NCBI GenBank assembly: GCA_900771955.1 | Contig: CAAGPW010000101.1 | Coordinates: 1-10,828, forward strand | Direction of reading: 5' to 3' | From: Lachnospiraceae bacterium | Lineage (GTDB): Bacteria > Bacillota > Clostridia > Lachnospirales > Lachnospiraceae | Length of the DNA stretch: 10,828 nucleotides | Shown: one piece after another, positions 5,742-10,828 of the stretch | Numbering within the stretch: the stretch's first letter is position 1 | Layout of the letters: every line of letters begins with the position of its first letter | Notes under the pieces: model-generated | Databases searched by the model: none | The model's input: only the letters and a program-made list of their open reading frames with translations | What the model was told of the DNA's origin: nothing | Position numbers and translations under genes: made by a program

Positions 5742-7568
5742 ATGCAGCAAGTGAAGAAACCGAAAAAACCGATGATGTTTTATTACATGGTGGTTTTAGT
5801 TATTCTTTTTTTAATGAATTTTCTACTGGTGCCGCAGCTTTTGCAGCCGGATGTGAAGGAAGTGGACTACGGGACATTTCTTAGTATGGTAGACAAAAAA
5901 GAGGTATCCAAGGTTCAGATCGAGGATAATATGATCTATTTTCAGGATAAAGCGGAAAAGCCGAACTACTATGAGACGGCAGCCTTTGAGGATCCGGGGC
6001 TGGTCGACCGTCTCTATGATGCGGGATGTTCGTTTGACCGTGTGGTGCAAAAACAGATGAGCCCGATCCTTTCATTTCTTCTGACCTGGATCTTACCGAT
6101 CGTAATTTTTGCAGGACTCGGGGAACTGCTCGGCAGATCCATGATGAAGCGGATGGGTGGAGGTCCGGGCGCGATGCAGTTCGGAAAGAGCAATGCCAAG
6201 ATCTATGTACAGTCCGAGACCGGAATCAAGTTTGATGATGTTGCGGGTGAAGATGAGGCCAAGGAGATATTACAGGAGATTGTGGACTTTTTGCACAATC
6301 CTGAAAAATATCGTTCGATCGGCGCTACCATGCCAAAGGGGGCGCTCCTTGTAGGGCCTCCTGGAACCGGAAAGACCCTGCTCGCAAAGGCAGTTGCCGG
6401 AGAAGCGGATGTGCCGTTTTTCTCGATCTCCGGTTCGGAATTTGTGGAAATGTTTGTCGGCATGGGTGCGTCCAAGGTGCGTGATCTGTTTCGCCAGGCG
6501 AACGAAAAGGCTCCGTGTATCGTTTTTATCGATGAGATCGATACGATCGGAAAAAAGCGTGATGGTCAGGGTATGAGCGGGAATGACGAGAGAGAACAGA
6601 CGTTAAACCAGCTTCTGACTGAAATGGACGGTTTTGACGGTTCCAAAGGCGTGGTGATCCTTGCTGCCACGAACCGTCCGGATGTGTTAGACCCGGCATT
6701 GCTGCGTCCGGGGCGTTTTGACCGAAGAGTTCCGGTGGAACTTCCGGATCTTGCGGGCAGAGAAGCAATCCTCAGGGTTCACGCAAAGAAAGTAAAAATG
6801 GGCGACAACGTAGATTTTAATGCAATTGCAAGGGCCGCTGCCGGAGCATCCGGAGCAGAGCTTGCCAATATGGTCAATGAGGCGGCACTGCGTGCCGTTA
6901 AGATGAAGCGTGCATATGTGACGCAGGAAGATATGGAAGAAAGCATTGAGACGGTCATTGCGGGTTATCAGAAGAAGAATAAGATCCTTTCCAACAAGGA
7001 GAAACTGACCGTATCTTATCACGAAGTCGGACATGCACTGGTTGCTGCACTTCAGACGCATTCAGCACCGGTTACAAAGATCACGATCGTGCCGCGTACA
7101 TCGGGAGCGCTTGGTTATACGATGCAGGTGGATGAGGGAGACCGCAACCTGATGTCAAAGGAGGAGCTTGAGAACAAGATCGCGACACTGACCGGAGGAC
7201 GGTGTGCAGAGGAACTGATCTTCCACTCCATCTCAACCGGTGCGTCCAATGATATTGAGCAGGCAACAAAGCTTGCACGTGCGATGGTCACCAAATACGG
7301 TATGAGCGATGAATTCGGCATGGTTGCGTTCGAAACGGAGACAAATGCATATCTTGGCGGAGACAGCACGCTTTCCTGCTCTCCGCAGACGGCAAAGAGT
7401 ATTGATGATATGGTCGTGGCGATCGTGAAAAAAGCCTATAAAAATGCAGAAGAGCTGCTCTCTGCAAACATGGACAAGCTGCATAAGATCGCAAAATACC
7501 TCTATGAGGAGGAGACGATCACCGGTGATGAGTTCATGAAACTTTTAGATGAAAAGGAGGAATCTTAA
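5742..7568 (+). CDS. ftsH: ATP-dependent zinc metalloprotease FtsH
   Basis: FtsH is a membrane-anchored hexameric AAA+ protease that degrades unassembled membrane proteins and short-lived regulators. At 608 residues this copy has the usual length. Visible parts in order: TM1 (about 11-33), a small extracellular domain (34-107), TM2 (108-131), a linker with MQFGKSNAKIY, the AAA+ domain with Walker A GPPGTGKT (205-212), pore segment FVGMGAS, Walker B CIVFIDEID (259-267; Asp264, Glu265) and arginine fingers Arg322 and Arg325 in RPGRFDRR, then the protease domain with HEVGH (427-431) and the third zinc ligand Asp504 in GASNDIEQAT. All key residues are present, so it should be active. The ATG at 5742 has AAGGGAG 8 nt upstream. 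A good promoter precedes it. A two-component system follows on the same strand about 50-70 nt downstream and could be co-transcribed by read-through. Clostridia often carry several ftsH paralogs, so this may not be the only copy. Confidence 0.97.
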   Translation: MQQVKKPKKPMMFYYMVVLVILFLMNFLLVPQLLQPDVKEVDYGTFLSMVDKKEVSKVQIEDNMIYFQDKAEKPNYYETAAFEDPGLVDRLYDAGCSFDRVVQKQMSPILSFLLTWILPIVIFAGLGELLGRSMMKRMGGGPGAMQFGKSNAKIYVQSETGIKFDDVAGEDEAKEILQEIVDFLHNPEKYRSIGATMPKGALLVGPPGTGKTLLAKAVAGEADVPFFSISGSEFVEMFVGMGASKVRDLFRQANEKAPCIVFIDEIDTIGKKRDGQGMSGNDEREQTLNQLLTEMDGFDGSKGVVILAATNRPDVLDPALLRPGRFDRRVPVELPDLAGREAILRVHAKKVKMGDNVDFNAIARAAAGASGAELANMVNEAALRAVKMKRAYVTQEDMEESIETVIAGYQKKNKILSNKEKLTVSYHEVGHALVAALQTHSAPVTKITIVPRTSGALGYTMQVDEGDRNLMSKEELENKIATLTGGRCAEELIFHSISTGASNDIEQATKLARAMVTKYGMSDEFGMVAFETETNAYLGGDSTLSCSPQTAKSIDDMVVAIVKKAYKNAEELLSANMDKLHKIAKYLYEEETITGDEFMKLLDEKEES

Positions 7569-7569
7569 A

Positions 7570-7608
7570 GAAAGCTTAAGAATTATCGAAAGCTATATTT
7601 AAGAATAA
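7570..7608 (+). repeat. Imperfect direct repeats upstream of the response regulator (candidate operator)
   Basis: GAAAGC occurs at 7570-7575 and 7588-7593, and TTAAGAAT at 7576-7583 and 7599-7606, so a GAAAGC...TTAAGAAT unit appears twice, the second with a 5-nt insertion. CTTAA also occurs at 7564 and 7575, 11 bp apart, and a related TTTAAG begins at 7598, about two helical turns further. Direct repeats at about 11-bp spacing are typical binding sites of OmpR/PhoB-family dimers. Autoregulation by the next gene is an inference. Confidence 0.4.
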
Positions 7609-7609
7609 C

Positions 7610-7618
7610 TGATAAAAT
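7610..7618 (+). promoter_or_regulatory. Candidate extended -10 promoter for the response regulator/kinase pair
   Basis: TGATAAAAT has the extended -10 TG and a TAAAAT hexamer (7613-7618). The -35 position (7590-7595, AAGCTA) is poor and lies between the direct repeats, as in activator-dependent promoters. Transcription would start near 7625, after the in-frame ATG at 7617, which agrees with use of the TTG at 7641. Confidence 0.4.
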
Positions 7619-7640
7619 GGGGGAGAAGGGTGGGAAGAAA

Positions 7641-8330
7641 TTGAATATATTAGTTTGTGATGATGATAAAGAGATCGTAGAAGCGATCGAGATTTATTTA
7701 CAGCAGGAAGGATATCAGGTATTTCGCGCCTATGATGGCGAAGATGCCCTGAAAATATTAGAAGAGGAAGAAATCCATCTTCTGATTATTGATGTCATGA
7801 TGCCAAAGCTGGATGGAATCCGGGCAACGTTAAAGATCCGTGAAGAAAGCAGTATACCGATCATTATTCTGTCCGCAAAGTCGGAGGATACGGATAAGAT
7901 CCTGGGACTGAATGTCGGTGCGGATGATTATATTACAAAGCCGTTCAACCCGTTAGAACTGGTGGCGCGTGTGAAGTCACAGCTCCGCCGTTATACAAAG
8001 CTTGGAAATGCGGCTGAAAACGGGCAGGCGGTCTATCAGGTCGGAGGCCTTACGATCAACGACGAGTTAAAGGAAGTTACCGTAGATGGTGAGACGGTAA
8101 AACTGACACCGATCGAATATAACATTCTGCTGCTTCTGATGAAAAATCAGGGCAAGGTTTTTTCCATCAACCAGATCTATGAAAATATCTGGAATGAGGA
8201 TGCCATAGGAGCGGACAATACGGTGGCAGTACATATCCGTCATATCCGTGAAAAGATTGAGATCAACCCGAAGGAGCCGCGCTATTTGAAGGTCGTATGG
8301 GGTGTTGGATATAAAATTGACAAGAATTAA
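7641..8330 (+). CDS. Two-component response regulator, OmpR/PhoB family
   Basis: A DNA-binding response regulator of 229 residues from the TTG at 7641. The receiver domain (1 to about 118) shows the acidic cluster Asp7-Asp9, the phosphoacceptor Asp51 in LLIIDVMMP, Ser78 in the switch position and Lys100 in DDYITKPF. The C-terminal winged-helix domain (about 130-226) contains LTPIEYNILLLLMKNQGKVF and the ending YLKVVWGVGYKI, typical of OmpR/PhoB regulators. Start choice: an in-frame ATG at 7617 would add eight residues (MGEKGGKK), but it has no ribosome site and overlaps a -10-like element. The TTG has AAGGGTGGG 6 nt upstream and yields the familiar family beginning MNILVCDDD. It is followed 21 nt later by its sensor kinase. 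The target genes are unknown; the repeats at 7570-7608 suggest that it may control its own promoter. Confidence 0.95.
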   Translation: MNILVCDDDKEIVEAIEIYLQQEGYQVFRAYDGEDALKILEEEEIHLLIIDVMMPKLDGIRATLKIREESSIPIIILSAKSEDTDKILGLNVGADDYITKPFNPLELVARVKSQLRRYTKLGNAAENGQAVYQVGGLTINDELKEVTVDGETVKLTPIEYNILLLLMKNQGKVFSINQIYENIWNEDAIGADNTVAVHIRHIREKIEINPKEPRYLKVVWGVGYKIDKN

Positions 8331-8351
8331 CGGAACAAAGGCAGGTATTCC

Positions 8352-10754
8352 ATGAGAAAATTTCGGTATACAACAGGGACAAAAGTATGGCTCGTGATAT
8401 TGCAGCAGATATTTGCAGTGCTTCTTGTAGTCTCAATTGTGCTGCTCAGCGCATTGTTCGACCGGAAAATGCTTAACACCAATGATATCTGGGATCAGTC
8501 GTTTATCAATTCCGGTTATTATGCGGATGTGTTTCACAAAACATCACAGGAGATCATCAAGTATGTGACCTTAAAGGAGCAGTTTGAAAAGGACGGGGTC
8601 TATGATGAAGACAAGGTAATAGATGTGATGTCCTATGCAAGTGGAAGGATCGGCGCAGCAAAACAGGGCGGCGAAGGAGAAAAGGAAGAGCAGGGGATAT
8701 GCTACCGGCTTGGGGATCTGTTAAAATGGGCTGATAACGGTCATACGGAAGATGAGCGGGGAATTATAAACGAGGATTACACGCCGCTGTCGGGAAAAAG
8801 CCTGCATCAGCGTCTGGAAGACGGTACGATGGATGAAGCGCAGGTAAAACGCATTTCCCAGATGACAGAACAGGTGCTTGATAATATCGGGACGGATATC
8901 GGACTTTATAAACGTTATCTCAATAAATATGATGTGAATGATTCCAATGTAAAATACTGGATCAGCGGAACAGGTGACTATGAGGCCGGATACTGGGAAG
9001 AGACTTCCAATGTCGCGGAAATGGAAAAGACAGCGGATGATACGATCGTTACCTATGTGATCGAAAATGAAAATCCTTCTGACATATATACCAACATGAC
9101 GGACAAGGAAGCACAGGATGAAATGAAAAATGCCCTGGAAGATTTCGGGAGCTATTTTTATTATGACAATGTTTCGCTGCGCATGAGGACGAATGTCGAG
9201 GGCATGGAGGATTATTTTTACGATCAGCTTGAGCATATGACGGGAGCGGTTGGGGAGAATACGGTCGTTCTGATCTCGGTTGACACGGATTTCCCATATC
9301 AGGACTCCTTTGCGGCTGCCAACCGCGAGTTTCAGCAGTATCACCCGTGGATCATCGGAGGAATCTTCCTTCTTGCGGGCAGCGTGATCTCATTTATCAT
9401 GACGCTTGTGCTGATCACCATGGCGGCAGGACGTGTGGATGGTGAGGAAACGGAGGTTCGCCTGTGCTGGATCGACCGGATAAAGACAGAGTTTGTTTTT
9501 ATTGCGCTGCTGCTGTTTGTGGTTGTAACTACGGTCACAGCAATGCAGATCGTTTATGGTGACTGGAAGATTCCGGGCATGCTTATCATGGCGGGAACGA
9601 TGACCTATGTATGCGACAGTGTGTTTCTGGTGCTTTATCTTAGCCTGGTCCGAAGGGTAAAAGCCGAGATGCTCTGGAAGAGCAGTTTTCTATACTGGCT
9701 GATATCCGGCATCGCAAAGATTATTAAGAACATTCGTGTGACAGCGAGGATACTTGTCTGCTTTCTCGGAGGAAGTCTGATAATCTTCCTGCTGCTGTAT
9801 GCGGTATTTGTACATCACAGTATGCTTGCACTGTTTGGTGTGACAGGCATTATGGTGGGAGCTTCCATATATCAGCTGCGCAATGGCATTCAGAAGACGA
9901 GATTATTAGAGGGTGTGAATAAAATCGCAGAGGGTAACCTCAAATTTAAAATTGATACAGAGGGCTTTTATGAGGCAAACAAAAAGATGGCCAATGCGGT
10001 TAACAATATCGGTGATGGCCTTTACTACGCGGTAGATGAAAATACCAAGAACGAGCGGATGAAAGCGGATCTGATCACCAATGTTTCCCATGATATCAAG
10101 ACCCCGCTCACATCTATTATAAATTATGTAAACCTCATAAAAATGGAGCATATCGAGGACGAGCATCTGCGGGAATATGTTGACATTCTGGACTCCAAGG
10201 CACAGCGCTTAAAGCAGCTTACCGAGGATCTCGTGGAGGCATCAAAGATCAGTTCCGGAAATATTGAACTTCATATGCAGTGCATAGATTTTGTAGAACT
10301 GATCTATCAGACCGGCGGAGAATTCAATGAGAAATTTGAAGCAAAGGATCTGACGACGATCACAAAGCTGCCCAAAGAGCCGGTCTACATTATGGCAGAC
10401 GGCAGACGCATCTGGCGTGTGGTGGAAAATCTGTATAACAATGTGGCAAAATATGCGCTGGCACATACAAGAGTGTATGTGACGGTCGAAGTTACGGACA
10501 CGGAGATGGAATTTTCCATAAAAAATATTTCCGAACAGGAACTTAAAGTGGATACGACAGAACTGACAGAGCGTTTTATACGCGGCGATACGGCGCGTAC
10601 CACGGAAGGAAGCGGGCTTGGCCTTTCGATCGCAAAGAATCTTACGGCGTTAATGGACGGAGAATTTTCAATCAGTCTGGATGGGGATCTGTTCAAGGCA
10701 TCGGTCCGTTTCCCGCGGATTCAGAACAAACAGGCGCAAAATGCAACAGATTAG
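8352..10754 (+). CDS. Sensor histidine kinase with large extracellular domain and six predicted membrane helices
   Basis: An 800-residue membrane histidine kinase, the likely partner of the preceding regulator (21-nt gap). Predicted layout: TM1 (12-36), an acidic extracellular sensor region of about 295 residues (37-332) that I cannot assign to a known domain, then TM2 (333-358), TM3 (381-401), TM4 (408-433), TM5 (466-487) and TM6 (489-506). A HAMP-like linker follows (507-570, LEGVNKIAEGNLKFKID), then the DHp domain with His580 in NVSHDIKTPLTS and the ATPase domain with N-box ENLYNNVAKY (Asn693, Asn697) and G2 box GSGLGLSIA (753-761). The usual DxGxG G1 box is absent; the corresponding stretch reads IKNISEQELKVD. 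ELTERFIRGD precedes the G2 box, as in a group of clostridial kinases. Most kinases of this class have two helices, so the extra four are unusual. A moderate site (AGGCAGG) precedes the ATG. The signal sensed is unknown; the ftsH link hints at envelope or membrane-protein stress. Confidence 0.95.
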   Translation: MRKFRYTTGTKVWLVILQQIFAVLLVVSIVLLSALFDRKMLNTNDIWDQSFINSGYYADVFHKTSQEIIKYVTLKEQFEKDGVYDEDKVIDVMSYASGRIGAAKQGGEGEKEEQGICYRLGDLLKWADNGHTEDERGIINEDYTPLSGKSLHQRLEDGTMDEAQVKRISQMTEQVLDNIGTDIGLYKRYLNKYDVNDSNVKYWISGTGDYEAGYWEETSNVAEMEKTADDTIVTYVIENENPSDIYTNMTDKEAQDEMKNALEDFGSYFYYDNVSLRMRTNVEGMEDYFYDQLEHMTGAVGENTVVLISVDTDFPYQDSFAAANREFQQYHPWIIGGIFLLAGSVISFIMTLVLITMAAGRVDGEETEVRLCWIDRIKTEFVFIALLLFVVVTTVTAMQIVYGDWKIPGMLIMAGTMTYVCDSVFLVLYLSLVRRVKAEMLWKSSFLYWLISGIAKIIKNIRVTARILVCFLGGSLIIFLLLYAVFVHHSMLALFGVTGIMVGASIYQLRNGIQKTRLLEGVNKIAEGNLKFKIDTEGFYEANKKMANAVNNIGDGLYYAVDENTKNERMKADLITNVSHDIKTPLTSIINYVNLIKMEHIEDEHLREYVDILDSKAQRLKQLTEDLVEASKISSGNIELHMQCIDFVELIYQTGGEFNEKFEAKDLTTITKLPKEPVYIMADGRRIWRVVENLYNNVAKYALAHTRVYVTVEVTDTEMEFSIKNISEQELKVDTTELTERFIRGDTARTTEGSGLGLSIAKNLTALMDGEFSISLDGDLFKASVRFPRIQNKQAQNATD

Positions 10755-10767
10755 TGCGTTAAAGTAC

Positions 10768-10796
10768 TTGTCAACTGAAAAAAGTTCATATATAAT
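10768..10796 (+). promoter_or_regulatory. Near-consensus sigma-A promoter reading off the right edge
   Basis: TTGTCA (10768-10773; 5 of 6), a 17-nt spacer and a perfect TATAAT (10791-10796), followed by TGTGAGACTAGG. It begins 14 nt after the kinase stop, with no terminator hairpin in between, so kinase transcripts may read through. The remaining 32 bases show no clear gene start; an ATG at 10814 lacks a ribosome site. The transcribed unit is outside the window. Confidence 0.7.
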
Positions 10797-10828
10797 GTGA
10801 GACTAGGAACACTGATGTCGGCGGTGAC

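Noticed and set aside
5737..5754. Five-codon mini-ORF (MRCSK) overlapping the ftsH start
   Set aside because: Its ATG is only 3 nt from the ribosome site, too close for efficient initiation, while the ftsH ATG is 8 nt away. Probably chance.
7617..7640. ATG at 7617 as start of the response regulator
   Set aside because: No ribosome site lies upstream and it overlaps a likely -10 element. The TTG at 7641 has AAGGGTGGG and matches the family N-terminus. It cannot be fully excluded.
8721..9344. Minus-strand open frame of 207 codons within the kinase gene
   Set aside because: It lies wholly inside a clear histidine kinase gene on the other strand and its Ile/Arg/His-rich product resembles no family; an antisense shadow.

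Overview
The window looks like a chromosomal segment of an obligately anaerobic Firmicute, most likely a Lachnospiraceae-type Clostridium relative. The reasons are oxygen-sensitive Fe-S enzymes of the 2-hydroxyacyl-CoA dehydratase (HgdA/B/C) superfamily, a DUF362 ferredoxin-like protein, consensus sigma-A promoters, purine-rich ribosome sites, and a histidine kinase/response regulator pair of a style common in that family. No IS elements, phage genes, tRNA, rRNA or CRISPR arrays were seen.

Left part (1-2832, minus strand): a two-gene operon. The upstream gene (2832-1564) encodes a stand-alone HgdB-like subunit. Four bases later begins a second gene (1559 to beyond the left edge) whose product joins another HgdB-like domain to a C-terminal ATP-dependent activase (HgdC/BadF type). 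Together they have the parts of a complete ATP-driven, low-potential Fe-S reductase or dehydratase, with the activase tethered to one subunit. The substrate is unknown. A divergent promoter region (2833-3014) separates this operon from a plus-strand gene for a DUF362 protein with two 4Fe-4S motifs (3015-4130). That protein is a possible electron carrier for the operon, by inference only. It is followed by an uncharacterised coiled-coil protein with a duplicated short C-terminal motif (4164-4952).

Middle part (4949-5741): a minus-strand gene for a small two-helix membrane protein of unknown function converges on the coiled-coil gene. The two stop codons share one CTAG palindrome inside a terminator-like hairpin. 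Its promoter is divergent from that of ftsH.

Right part (5742-10754, plus strand): a complete ftsH (membrane AAA+ zinc protease) is followed closely by an OmpR/PhoB-type response regulator and an 800-residue sensor kinase. The kinase has a large extracellular domain, six predicted membrane helices and an ATP-binding domain with no DxGxG box. Direct repeats and an extended -10 element between ftsH and the regulator suggest a second, perhaps autoregulated, promoter and a TTG start for the regulator. A near-consensus promoter at 10768-10796 drives something beyond the right edge.
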